A stretch of 64,000 nucleotides of DNA from Microbacterium tenebrionis (GTDB taxonomy: Bacteria > Actinomycetota > Actinomycetes > Actinomycetales > Microbacteriaceae): assembly GCF_903645325.1 (NCBI RefSeq), contig NZ_CAHJXQ010000002.1, positions 310,001 through 374,000 of the forward strand, read 5' to 3'. The notes below the pieces were generated by a model. It had not been told where the DNA came from. It did not search any database and saw only the letters and a list, made by a program, of their open reading frames with translations. The translations under genes and the position numbers were made by a program. Positions 17,534-26,540 of this stretch are shown piece after piece; the first letter of the stretch is position 1, and the number at the start of each line of letters is the position of its first letter.

Positions 17534-18605
17534 ATGGGTGCTGAACTGCGCGTCGTCCTCGATCAGATCGCGAGTGTCGTCGACGCCGATGAGGCCCGCG
17601 CGGCGCGGGATCTCGTCGTCGGACTCATTGAGACGGCTCCCACCGATTGCACGGTCGAGGCGATCATCCCATCGGGTGCGTCGCTGGATATCGACGGCGT
17701 GGCTTCGGTGCGCCCGCTGGGTCTGCGGCGACGCGAGCTCGCCGCGGCCTGGCAACTCGGAATCGTGCCGGGCGTCGGCGGCGGGCTGATCCATGCGCCC
17801 TCGCTGATGGCTCCGCTCGTCAAGCACGATCGGGTGCACGATCACGACCAGACGGCCGTGACGATCTGGGACCTGACCGCGTGGGAGGCGCCGAGCACAC
17901 TGCCGAGGTCGACGGTCGCGTGGCAGCGCGGAATGCTGCGTCGGGCGGTGAAGCACGCGGATGCCGTGGTCGTTCCGACGCACGCGATGGCCGAGCGGAT
18001 CGGGGAGATCGCGAAGCTCGGAGACCGTGTGCGCGTGATCGCGGGTGCGCCGCCGACCGGGTTCGCGATTCCGGCGGATGCCGCGTCGCGGCGTGAATCG
18101 TTGTCGTTGCCGCTGCGCTATGTGCTTCTGTCGGGCTCGGCCGAGGAGCTCGAGCACGGTTTCCGGGCGGCCGCCGCAGCTGATGTCGACGCCGTTGTGT
18201 TGGATGCCGCCGAGGGGTCGGAGCCGGGGCTTGCGGATGCCGCAGCGGCGGCCGGACTGCCGGAACGCAGAGCCCACGTGCGCGGCACGCTGCCGGATGA
18301 GGATCGTGCAGCCGTGCTGGGCGGGGCCTCGGCGTTCGTGGCGACGAGCATGCGTTCGGCGTGGCCTTGGCGGGCGATGGAGGCCCTGGCGCTCCGTGTT
18401 CCTGTGGTCGCAGCCGACAGCGGGGTGCACCGCGACGCGATCGCCGAGGGGTGCGCTCGTCGCGCCGCAGGAGATTCCCGACGCCCTGGCGGATGCCGTC
18501 GGGGCGGGGGAGCTGCGGCTGCGAGGGCTCGCCGGAGACAGGGCGAAGGCGTTCTCGTGGGCGAGTTCGGCAGAGCGCGTGTGGGCGCTGCACGCCGAGC
18601 TCTGA
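17534..18605 (+). pseudogene. Glycosyltransferase family 4, frameshifted
   Basis: A GT-B glycosyltransferase of about 356 residues if the frame is repaired. The first 305 codons read normally (HAPSLMAPLVKHD, VTIWDLTAWEAP, ADAVVVPTHAMAERIG, VLLSGSAEELEHGF, SAFVATSMRSAWPWRAMEALALRVPVVAAD). After HRDAIAEG the frame turns into Arg/Gly-rich nonsense, while the adjacent frame gives a natural C-terminus: GALVAPQEIPDALADAV onward to HAEL and a TGA at 18603-18605. Removing one G from the run 18448-18451 joins the two. Either a recent mutation or a sequence error; the remaining sequence looks under selection. Confidence 0.85.
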
Positions 18606-18705
18606 GACCTGCACGTTGGCTGGTAATGCGGCCGACACGCCGTGCTGTTCTGACGCTTCTTGAGTCCCAGTGGCATCATCGCGCAACTTCCGTCACACTA
18701 GTCAC

Positions 18706-21177
18706 ATGTCTCCTCGTGCCGCGCGCCCCCGAAACGCGCTCCACCTGCCTCGGTTCCTGGCCGTCTTAGTCGCATCGATCGCGGTCGTGATCGGGACGGT
18801 GACGCCGATCGAGGCGGCGACGGCTACCGCAGCGAGCTCAACATCGGGGTCGACGGCGAGCCTCGCGCGCTCGATGACCGACCTGACGCAGACCGGACTC
18901 GTGAAGACGTCATTGGCCGGGTTCAACGCCGGCAACATCATCAGCGACGCCGTGTTCACGAATTCGGGCACGATGACAGAGGCGAGTATCCAGTCGTTCC
19001 TGAACTCGAAGGTCTCCAAGTGCGTCGTCGGCAAAGACGAAGACGGACTGCCGTTCGTCTGTCTCAAGGATCTGAGAACGGCGACGCAGTCCAAGGCCGC
19101 TGACGCATACTGCAAGGCTTATTCGGGTGCCTCAAGCGAGTCGGCCGCGCGCATCCTGTACAAGGTCGCGCAAGCATGCGGGATCAACCCCCAGGTTCTG
19201 ATCGTCATGCTCCAGAAGGAGCAGGGCCTGGTCACCCACATCTGGCCGAGCAACTGGCGCTACAACAAGGCGATGGGGCAGGCATGCCCCGACACTGCGC
19301 CGTGCGACACGGCGTTCGCGGGCTTCTTCACCCAGGTCTACGGCGCCGCTCGCCAGATGCAGATCTACATGGAGGGCCGATACTTCCAGTGGTACAAGGC
19401 CGGTAAGACCTGGCAGGTGCAGTATCACCCGAACAAGGCGTGCGGCACTGCGCCGGTGTACATCGCGAACAAGGCCACCGAGGCGCTGTACTACTACACA
19501 CCGTATCAGCCGAACGCTGCAGCGCTGCGTGCGGACTACGGAGCGGGTGACGGATGCTCGAGCTACGGCAACCGCAACTTCTACAACTACTTCACCGACT
19601 GGTTCGGGTCGACACAGGCGACGGTGGCACCGCGCACAGCGCTTGACGAGATGACCGCGATTCCGGGCGGCGTGCGAGTCCGTGGTTGGGCATTCGTGCC
19701 CGGAGCGGCGGACATCACAGTAAAGATTCACGTCACTGCAGGCGGCATCTGGAAGCAGACGGTCCTGGCCGATCAGAGCCGCCCCGATGTGGCGACCGTC
19801 TATGGCCTCTCCGACAAAACGACCGGATACTCCGCCGATGTCACGCTGCCCTCGGGAAGTACGAGAGTCTGTCTTCGAGCCGAGAATCCGCGTGATGGCT
19901 CTCAACGGGAGATCGGCTGCAAGTGGCTGAATATCCCAGACGCGGGCGTCGTCGGCAGCCTTGACGCCATCCGCCTTGCCCCTGGCGGGACGTTCGTCGC
20001 TGGCTGGGCGACGGACGGCGACAGCACCAGCCCCGTCAAGATTCAGGTGCTCGTCGACGACAAGTGGTCGCGGACCCTGCTCGCGAACAAGCCGAGGGCG
20101 GATCTCGGGGCGAGTCGAGGTTTCGAATCAGTCATCTCGCTGCAACCCGGCACGCGAAAGGTATGCCTCGTCGCGGAGAACGTCGGGCGAGGCTCGTCTC
20201 TCAGTTTTCCGTGCACGTGGCTGAACATCCCATCGGGCGATGTTCTCGGCAGCGTGGCGTCGTGGAACGCAGTGCCACAGGGTATCCAGGTGTCGGGATG
20301 GCTGCTCGATCCTGATACGACCGCGCCCGTGCGTGTCCAGGTATTGGTCAACAACAAGTGGTCCCGTACGATCGTCGCCGATGCATACAGCGAGGCCGGG
20401 ATGGCGCAATACCCACAATACGGGACTGCGCACGGCCTGCAGCAGCGTATCCCGCTCAGCGCGGGCTGGAACAAGGTGTGTCTGATCGCCGACAACGTGG
20501 GGGGTGGCGCTCCTCGGGACCTCGGTTGTCGCACCACCACCGTGTATGCCGGCGACGCGTTCGGTTCGGTCGATGCAGTGACTGCGGTGGCGGGGGGCGC
20601 ATCAGTCAAGGGCTGGGTGATCGACCCCGACACCTCTGACCCGGTCAAGGTGCAGGTACTTGTAGACAACAAGTGGTCGCGAACAGTCCTGGCTTCAGCG
20701 GCGTACAGCGGTCTTGCCAAGCGCTACCCGGCGTATGGCGATGCGCATGGAATCGACGTCGTGATTCCGTTGCAGTCTGGTACCCGCAAGATCTGCCTTG
20801 TCGCTGATGCGGTCGGGAGCGGGTCGGCACTCGACCTGGGCTGCAAATGGGTGGTTGTCAAGGGCAATGATCCGATCGGAGCGCTGGAATCGGTTGACGC
20901 GAGCGCAAACACGGTCCGACTGACCGGTTGGGCTTACGACTCGGACACGAATTCTGCGCTCAAGGTGCAGCTGCTGGTAGACAACGTCTGGCACAGCACT
21001 GTCATCGCTGCCGGGCCACGCGGAGACCTTGCCGTGACGCAGCCGCGAGCAACGTCGAGCGGGTTCGATCGAATCATCTCGCTGGCACCGGGACAGCACA
21101 AGATCTGCGCCATCGCAGAGAACGTCGGGAGCGGATCGAACACTCAGCTCGGGTGCGTGTGGCGGACGGCCGGCTGA
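18706..21177 (+). CDS. Secreted protein: lysozyme-like N-terminal domain and five C-terminal repeats
   Basis: An 823-residue exported protein. A signal peptide (ALHLPRFLAVLVASIAVVIG, then TPIEAATA) precedes a domain of about residues 45-300 with QVLIVMLQKEQGLV, MGQACPDTAPCDTAF, GRYFQWYKAGKTW and a YNYFTDWFGS end. The buried Glu of LQKEQGL recalls the transglycosylase/lysozyme fold, but I cannot prove catalysis. Five repeats of about 100 residues start at 19621, 19945, 20239, 20554 and 20869, each with a GW-x-x-D motif, VQVLVDNKWSRTV, HG and a Cys pair ending in (L)GC. It probably acts at or outside the wall. A GTG at 18670 is an alternative start; CACACT sits 6 nt before the chosen ATG. Confidence 0.75.
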   Translation: MSPRAARPRNALHLPRFLAVLVASIAVVIGTVTPIEAATATAASSTSGSTASLARSMTDLTQTGLVKTSLAGFNAGNIISDAVFTNSGTMTEASIQSFLNSKVSKCVVGKDEDGLPFVCLKDLRTATQSKAADAYCKAYSGASSESAARILYKVAQACGINPQVLIVMLQKEQGLVTHIWPSNWRYNKAMGQACPDTAPCDTAFAGFFTQVYGAARQMQIYMEGRYFQWYKAGKTWQVQYHPNKACGTAPVYIANKATEALYYYTPYQPNAAALRADYGAGDGCSSYGNRNFYNYFTDWFGSTQATVAPRTALDEMTAIPGGVRVRGWAFVPGAADITVKIHVTAGGIWKQTVLADQSRPDVATVYGLSDKTTGYSADVTLPSGSTRVCLRAENPRDGSQREIGCKWLNIPDAGVVGSLDAIRLAPGGTFVAGWATDGDSTSPVKIQVLVDDKWSRTLLANKPRADLGASRGFESVISLQPGTRKVCLVAENVGRGSSLSFPCTWLNIPSGDVLGSVASWNAVPQGIQVSGWLLDPDTTAPVRVQVLVNNKWSRTIVADAYSEAGMAQYPQYGTAHGLQQRIPLSAGWNKVCLIADNVGGGAPRDLGCRTTTVYAGDAFGSVDAVTAVAGGASVKGWVIDPDTSDPVKVQVLVDNKWSRTVLASAAYSGLAKRYPAYGDAHGIDVVIPLQSGTRKICLVADAVGSGSALDLGCKWVVVKGNDPIGALESVDASANTVRLTGWAYDSDTNSALKVQLLVDNVWHSTVIAAGPRGDLAVTQPRATSSGFDRIISLAPGQHKICAIAENVGSGSNTQLGCVWRTAG
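19621..21174 (+). repeat. Five in-frame ~100-codon repeats in the secreted protein
   Basis: Units begin at 19621, 19945, 20239, 20554 and 20869. All share GSx(D/E)xV at the start, a GWxxDxDT strand, VQVLVDNKWSRT, an HG/GF site and two cysteines (KxCLxAENVG and LGC). The first unit is the most divergent; units 3 and 4 are the most alike. Confidence 0.85.
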
Positions 21178-21250
21178 CCGGGGATCCTCGCTATTCGTCG
21201 GCAGCGATTCAAGAAGGATGAGCCCGTGACATCGTGGGAGAGTCGTGTGC

Positions 21251-23959
21251 TCAGTGGGTAAGCGACTCTACGAGCCGGGCGAACTGCCGAGAAATCGTCA
21301 CCGGTAGCGTCTCCTCGCAGTAGGCAAGTGCCGCAAGCCGTGCCTGGGGCGCCTTGTACCACGGATCCACGAGGAGCTCCGCAATGGACTCTTCAGGACG
21401 ATCGAGGTCGAAGAAGCGTATCCATTTCTGTTCGCCGAATTCTTCGACGAGGTGCGGCTCAGCGGGAAGAATCGTCGGCAACGAGAAGGGCGCGGCCAGG
21501 TGCATCGTTCCTGAATTGAGGATTCGCCGATAAGGCAGGACCAGCACGTCCGACGCCGAGAACCAGTGCGGAACCTCTTCGTCAGGGATGTGTTTCAGGG
21601 AGAGAATCGCATTGATCCCCTCGACTTGATCGGAAAGAGTTCTCGCCCACTCGTGCTTGGGTTTCCCCGCCAGCAGCAGTTCGAATTCTGCGCCGGTGCT
21701 CGCTGCGGTGCGCATCCCCGAGATCAGTGCTTCTACGCCCTTGTACGGACGCAATTGCCCGAAGTGCAGCACAGCGGTCGCGGATTCTGACACTCCCAGC
21801 AGTGCCCGAGCCTGCGTCCGTTCCATCGGCGCTCCGTAGACACCCGCATAGCTCGGGTGCGGAATGTGCACGGTCTTCTCTGGAAGGATGTCGTAACCGT
21901 GCTCTAGGGCGGTGAGGCTGTGGCTGTTGAGCAGGTGAACGGTGCTCGCGAGGTCTGCGACGCCCTGGTGAAGACGCACTGCCGCAGCATGATAGGGGTG
22001 ATCATGGGGTAGAGCATTGTGCAGAGTCCAAATGATCGCTCGCCCGTGGCTTCGACACTTGGCGAGCGCGTTCAGGAACGTGTCCACGCGGCTGTCGGCG
22101 TTCTTCTCAGATGTCGCGTGGTCGAGGATGGCATCAGGCCAGTGCAGGTGCACAGTTCCTCGCTGACCGGGAGCCGTCAATTCCGCCACGATTCGATCGA
22201 GATCACTCGCGCGATCGTGCACGTATCCGCGTGCGGTCGTCGCCAACTGCATGATGGTCACGAACGGGTTATCCCTCCATGCGGGAATCGTGAAGATGCG
22301 GCGTTCCGCAGGGGAGCGAGAAACGACGGAGGGCGCGAAGTACAAGCTGCCCTTCTGTCCGCGAGCGTCTGGTCGAATCGAGTCGGAGAGCGTGACGGTG
22401 CCGCTCCCGCGAGGTTCTCCGTCCTTCGCGAAATGAATCGTCATCCCGATGGGTGTGTCCCTGTTGATCTCGCCGTACGGGAAAACAGCTTGCCAGCGGA
22501 TTCGTTCGCCGTCGCTCGTCCACGTGATCGGCCGCACGGCGGGTCGCGCATCCGCCGAGGCGTGCAGGGTGATCGTGCCCGTGCGTGCGTGCTCGATACC
22601 CGGAGTCATCCGCGAAACGCCGCGCAATTGGATACCACCCCCAATACGCTGCACCGAAGTGAGTTCGGAGAGGGGACGGCCCGCCTCGAGAAGGAAGCGC
22701 GCGGTGTTGGCTGGATGAGAGCGACCCGGTACCATCCGGGCGCGGAGTTCGGAAAGGCCGAGCGAGGCAATCAGAGCATCCACTGCCTCGAAGAAGCCGT
22801 CTGTGCCGTTGAACCAGCCATCCGCCGCTGGCTGAAGCGCGCGATCGATCCACAGGATTTCGGCGAGTCGTCTCGCGGCGACCGAGCCCGCCGCGAGACG
22901 ACTCGCCGTGTTGAGCGCAGCGACCGCTTCCTGGAGCGATCGGCCGTAGTCATCCATCAATACGGTGGGCTTGAGCGGATCGGATTGATCGAGGAGCTGC
23001 CTGGGATCGTCTTCGGCGAAGAATCGAAGAGTGGCGGATTCAAGAGTCCGCAGGCGCCTGCTGGCGGTCGGCGACAACTGTGCATACACCGCCGCGGACA
23101 ACGCGGCGAGCCCGGACATCAGGTGCGGATCGGTGATCTCGTTGACGGCGCGCGCGCGCGTCCACCACTGGGTGGAGACGAAGCGCGAAAGGTAGTGATC
23201 GAGCGTCTGTGCATTGCCGCTGTTCGATACGACCCCGATGGCGATCGTCGATTGCTCGAGCCAGTCCGCAAGCGTTTTGGCCCGCGTGTACGAAGCGGAG
23301 ATCGCGGCGTCGTGTCGACGATGACGGTACACAAGGCGAGGGGTGATCGTGGTCCTGTTCGCGGCGAACGCTGCGCGTGCTGAGAAGACCATGTCCTCGC
23401 AATGGATCCCCTCCGGGAAATCGATCGAGTTCTCGGCAAGGAGCGACCGTCGATACAGCTTGTTCCAGACGACGTGATCGTCCAGAACGCGCGGATCGGA
23501 GAGCGCCGTCACTGTCTGCTGTGCATCGAACAGCGCGGTGTTCTGCGTCCAATAGCGAGTCGGGAATGCCGTCGCGCCGAAGTCTTCCGCGTATCCGGCG
23601 ACGATATCGCTCTTCGTCTCCACCGCCGCCTCAACGAGCGTGGAGAGGGCTGACGGCGGCAGCACATCATCCGAATCCAACCAGAAGACGTACTCACCAT
23701 CGGATTCCTTGAACCCGATGTTGCGTGCCGACCCAAGCCCCCCATTCGGTACCGAGATCACGTGGAATCGCGGGTCGTTTTCGGCGAACTCGCGAGCGAT
23801 TCGTTCTGAGTCGTCCGGTGACCCATCGATCACGACAATCGCGGACCAGTTGTCGTAGTCCTGTTGGGAGACTGATTCAAGGCACTCGCGGAGGTATCTC
23901 TCCACGTTGTAAACGGGTACCACCACGGAGACGGTTGGAGTGGTGTTCTGCGGGCTCAT
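21251..23959 (-). CDS. Bifunctional glycosyltransferase: GT2 N-terminal plus GT4-type C-terminal domain
   Basis: At 902 residues this is far larger than a single GT. Residues 1-330 are a GT-A/GT2 domain (VSVVVPVYNVERYL, VVIDGSPDD, NGGLGSARNIGF, FWLDSDDVLPPS). The middle (about 330-550) is helical then beta-rich without a clear family. Residues 550-902 are a GT-B/GT4-like domain: WTLHNALPHDHPY, HIPHPSYAGVYG, LHFGQLRPYKGVEALI, DVLVLPYRRILNSGTMHLA. The C-terminal domain resembles the stand-alone protein at 28733-29836. It probably adds two different sugars in succession. It is divergent from the GT2 at 24027. The start has GAGG about 11 nt upstream on the minus strand. Confidence 0.85.
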   Translation of the reverse strand: MSPQNTTPTVSVVVPVYNVERYLRECLESVSQQDYDNWSAIVVIDGSPDDSERIAREFAENDPRFHVISVPNGGLGSARNIGFKESDGEYVFWLDSDDVLPPSALSTLVEAAVETKSDIVAGYAEDFGATAFPTRYWTQNTALFDAQQTVTALSDPRVLDDHVVWNKLYRRSLLAENSIDFPEGIHCEDMVFSARAAFAANRTTITPRLVYRHRRHDAAISASYTRAKTLADWLEQSTIAIGVVSNSGNAQTLDHYLSRFVSTQWWTRARAVNEITDPHLMSGLAALSAAVYAQLSPTASRRLRTLESATLRFFAEDDPRQLLDQSDPLKPTVLMDDYGRSLQEAVAALNTASRLAAGSVAARRLAEILWIDRALQPAADGWFNGTDGFFEAVDALIASLGLSELRARMVPGRSHPANTARFLLEAGRPLSELTSVQRIGGGIQLRGVSRMTPGIEHARTGTITLHASADARPAVRPITWTSDGERIRWQAVFPYGEINRDTPIGMTIHFAKDGEPRGSGTVTLSDSIRPDARGQKGSLYFAPSVVSRSPAERRIFTIPAWRDNPFVTIMQLATTARGYVHDRASDLDRIVAELTAPGQRGTVHLHWPDAILDHATSEKNADSRVDTFLNALAKCRSHGRAIIWTLHNALPHDHPYHAAAVRLHQGVADLASTVHLLNSHSLTALEHGYDILPEKTVHIPHPSYAGVYGAPMERTQARALLGVSESATAVLHFGQLRPYKGVEALISGMRTAASTGAEFELLLAGKPKHEWARTLSDQVEGINAILSLKHIPDEEVPHWFSASDVLVLPYRRILNSGTMHLAAPFSLPTILPAEPHLVEEFGEQKWIRFFDLDRPEESIAELLVDPWYKAPQARLAALAYCEETLPVTISRQFARLVESLTH

Positions 23960-23975
23960 CCGGGCGACCTCACGG

Positions 23976-24002
23976 GTAGACTTACTGACCTGATGAGTCT
24001 AC
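23976..24002. promoter_or_regulatory. Palindromic TAGACT pair between divergent glycosyltransferase genes
   Basis: GTAGACT (23976-23982) and AGTCTAC (23996-24002) are perfect inverted copies 13 bp apart, in the 67-bp gap between divergent genes. TAGACT is the -10-like hexamer used elsewhere in the window, so each copy could serve one strand; an operator is the alternative. Confidence 0.4.
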
Positions 24003-24026
24003 GCGGCACAAACTGGAGCGGTTTCA

Positions 24027-25565
24027 ATGAGCTCAATGGCTGACCAGCGACCGACGCCGGAGGACCCGGAACTCTCGGTCGTCATGCCGACGAAGAACGT
24101 TGGTGCCTGGGTGTACGAAGCGATCATCTCGATTCTGAATCAAGAGGTTCGCTCGCTGGAACTGATCGTCGTCGATGACGGCTCCACCGACAATACTCTC
24201 GACGTCCTCAGCCGCATTGACGATGAGCGGGTCACGGTGCTCAGCAGCACGTTGGATGGGGGTGGCAGCGCCCGCAATCTCGGAGTGAGCAGAGCCCGAG
24301 GAGAATTTCTCGCGTTCGCGGACGGCGACGATCTGGTCCCGAGCGGTGCGTACACCCGCCTCCTGCAGCAGGCGAGGCGCACCGGCGTTGAGATGGTCGT
24401 CGGGAACTACCTCATTTTCGAGCCGAATGCCATCTACACTCGACAGCAGTGGCTTCCGCTGTACGGTGAGGAACGAACAGGAATCACACTGTCCAGGGAG
24501 CCCAGGTTCTTGCGTGATCGTGTCTGCTGGAACCGTATCTTTCGTCGCACCGCATGGGACGCTGCGGGGATTCGTTTCACCGATGCTCCTCGTTCCAACG
24601 ACATTGTGGCGATGACCGACGCCTATTGTGCGTTCGAGTTCGATGTGGTCCCCGAGATCGTATACGCCTATCGACGACGTACCGGTGCAGGGTCGATGAC
24701 AGCGCGGAAGCACACGCCCGAATCGATCTACGGCCACTTCGCGCAGGAGAGCATCTGTTTCGAATCCGTCGTTCGCTTGCAGAACCGGCGCGTGACGACG
24801 TGGTATGCCACGTCGATGCTCGAGAACGATGTCTGGGCACATCTCGGTCCGCTCACGTCAGCCAGTCACCTCGATGCGTCAGAGTACGACCAGGCGCGGA
24901 TGGCCGTGCGTTCGATCGTCACGGAGATGCTGCAATACGCTGATGCGTCATTGCAGGGGCGGCAGCTGTTCACGTACAAGGCTATCGTGGCCGGTGAATG
25001 GGCGCTCGCAGCGGCGTTCAACGATCACTCAGAGGCAACGGTCGATCGTGTCGTGCGCGCATCGGGCGACGCCCTTCGTCGGTGGTTCCGCCACGCGGGC
25101 ATCAAGTTCGCGCCCGGTGTCGCGGAGATCTTACGGTGGTCGGTGTTCGGTGCGTTCGACACGATCGAAGACATGAGCGACGCCGAGCTCGTTCGCCTCG
25201 TGGCGATTGCACGGGAACTCGGCGGCCGCCCCGGAGTCGGCCGCGAGCTTAACGACCGTGAGCGGCAGATCGCTTCTCTGAATGCTGACGACGGCCCTGT
25301 CGCCTTGCGGGAGGCATTGCGGAGCGCACCCCCGTCGCGCCCCGTTTCGGATCGCCTGCTCGGCTACGCGAAGCGCGGGATGCAAAGCGCACGCCGTGTC
25401 GCGAGCGCTGGAGCGAGGGCAGCGCGGGACGAGGTGCTGGCGTCGATGGACAACCACCCCGAGATGGTTCACCGGGTGGCCACGCGCTCACCGCGTTGGG
25501 CACGGCGTGCTGTCCGGATCCTCGCGGGTCGCTCCCATACCGCAGGCGAAGCCACTCCGCGGTAG
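24027..25565 (+). CDS. Glycosyltransferase family 2
   Basis: A 512-residue GT2. The GT-A domain fills about residues 15-250: LSVVMPTKNVGAWV, VVDDGSTDNTLDVL, GGGSARNLGVSRARGEFLAFADGDDLVPS (the DGDD stretch is the metal-binding DxD), NRIFRRTAWDAAG. The remaining C-terminal half is helical with a basic tail and no recognised family. GGAG about 8 nt before the ATG at 24027 supports this start; an ATG three codons later is possible. It directly precedes the ABC exporter genes on the same strand, suggesting it builds the glycan that exporter moves. Confidence 0.85.
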   Translation: MSSMADQRPTPEDPELSVVMPTKNVGAWVYEAIISILNQEVRSLELIVVDDGSTDNTLDVLSRIDDERVTVLSSTLDGGGSARNLGVSRARGEFLAFADGDDLVPSGAYTRLLQQARRTGVEMVVGNYLIFEPNAIYTRQQWLPLYGEERTGITLSREPRFLRDRVCWNRIFRRTAWDAAGIRFTDAPRSNDIVAMTDAYCAFEFDVVPEIVYAYRRRTGAGSMTARKHTPESIYGHFAQESICFESVVRLQNRRVTTWYATSMLENDVWAHLGPLTSASHLDASEYDQARMAVRSIVTEMLQYADASLQGRQLFTYKAIVAGEWALAAAFNDHSEATVDRVVRASGDALRRWFRHAGIKFAPGVAEILRWSVFGAFDTIEDMSDAELVRLVAIARELGGRPGVGRELNDRERQIASLNADDGPVALREALRSAPPSRPVSDRLLGYAKRGMQSARRVASAGARAARDEVLASMDNHPEMVHRVATRSPRWARRAVRILAGRSHTAGEATPR

Positions 25566-25667
25566 CGGGCAAGTGTGTTCTCGGCGACCTTGCACACGTC
25601 GGGGAAGCAGCTTGAATTAGTATCGACGGGGTGGAAAAGCCGGTTCGCCGGCGAGAAGGGAACACTG

Positions 25668-26540
25668 TTGCTGGGTGACTACGTGGACGTCGCTGAGTAC
25701 GACGTACCCGGGCGAGGTCGTGGCTTGCTCGATGCTTTCCGATGGAGGTACCTGCTTCGCGTTCTCCTCAGGAAGGGCACGTCGACTCGATACCGGAACT
25801 CTGTGCTCGGGTGGGTTTGGTCGTACGTCAAACCAGCCGCGCAGTTCGTCATCTACTACTTCGTCATGGGGGTCATCCTCCAGGTTCATCGCGGAATCGA
25901 GAACTTCGCGATATATCTGTTCGCGGGAATCGTCGTTGTAAACCTCTTCAACGAGGCATTTGACAACGCCACGAAGTCGATCGTCGAGAACAGTGCACTC
26001 GTGCGCAAGATCTACCTGCCTCGCGAGCTGTTCCCGCTCACTGCTGTGATAGGGGCATTCATCCACTTCCTTCCGCAGCTCGCGATCCTGCTCGCAGTCT
26101 GTCTGCTGGTCGGGTGGGCGCCGAGCGCGCTCGCGCTGATCGGAGTGATCGGGTCTCTCGTGCTCGTTCTGGTGTTTGCGCTTGGAATGGGACTGTTCTT
26201 CAGCGGACTCAATGTCCGTTTCCGTGACGCGCAGAACTTTGTGGACCTCATCAAGATGTTCTCGACGTGGACCTCGCCTGTGCTCTACACATGGATGCTG
26301 CTACGCGATGCACTCGGTGATCACTCGTGGCTGTTCTACGTGTACATGAGCAACCCGATCACCGTGGCAGTCGAAGCGTTCCACAACGCATTCTGGGGTG
26401 CCACGGTGCCTGATCCAGGTGCAACGCCGCCTCATTCCACAGTGACAACTCTCGTGGGCATCGTCGTGGTGCTGCTCGCCCTCGTGGTGGGGCAGGTGGT
26501 GTTCCGCCGTTTCGAACGCAGTTTTGCACAGGATTTGTGA
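25668..26540 (+). CDS. ABC-2 type polysaccharide exporter, permease (Wzm/TagG-like)
   Basis: A 290-residue integral membrane subunit. After a short amphipathic start (LLDAFRWRYLLRVLLRKG) comes the family signature RYRNSVLGWVWSYVKPAAQF, then about six helices, with IVENSALVRKIYLPRELFPL in the cytoplasmic loop typical of Wzm/TagG. With the ATPase that overlaps its stop it should carry lipid-linked glycan across the membrane. No ATG is available; a TTG at 25668 with AAGGGA 6 nt upstream gives the usual family N-terminus, while a GTG at 25575 gives an atypical 31-residue extension. A possible short leader ORF (25631-25678) overlaps the start. Confidence 0.85.
   Translation: MLGDYVDVAEYDVPGRGRGLLDAFRWRYLLRVLLRKGTSTRYRNSVLGWVWSYVKPAAQFVIYYFVMGVILQVHRGIENFAIYLFAGIVVVNLFNEAFDNATKSIVENSALVRKIYLPRELFPLTAVIGAFIHFLPQLAILLAVCLLVGWAPSALALIGVIGSLVLVLVFALGMGLFFSGLNVRFRDAQNFVDLIKMFSTWTSPVLYTWMLLRDALGDHSWLFYVYMSNPITVAVEAFHNAFWGATVPDPGATPPHSTVTTLVGIVVVLLALVVGQVVFRRFERSFAQDL

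Noticed and set aside
19621-21174. Possible CRISPR or DNA-level tandem array
   Set aside because: Repeats are about 100 codons long, diverged at DNA level and in frame; protein repeats only. No CRISPR array seen anywhere in the window.
21178-21250. Gap between secreted repeat protein and the GT fusion as an insertion-sequence scar
   Set aside because: No inverted terminal repeats, target duplication or transposase remnants found; only a weak TCGCT/AGCGA hairpin.
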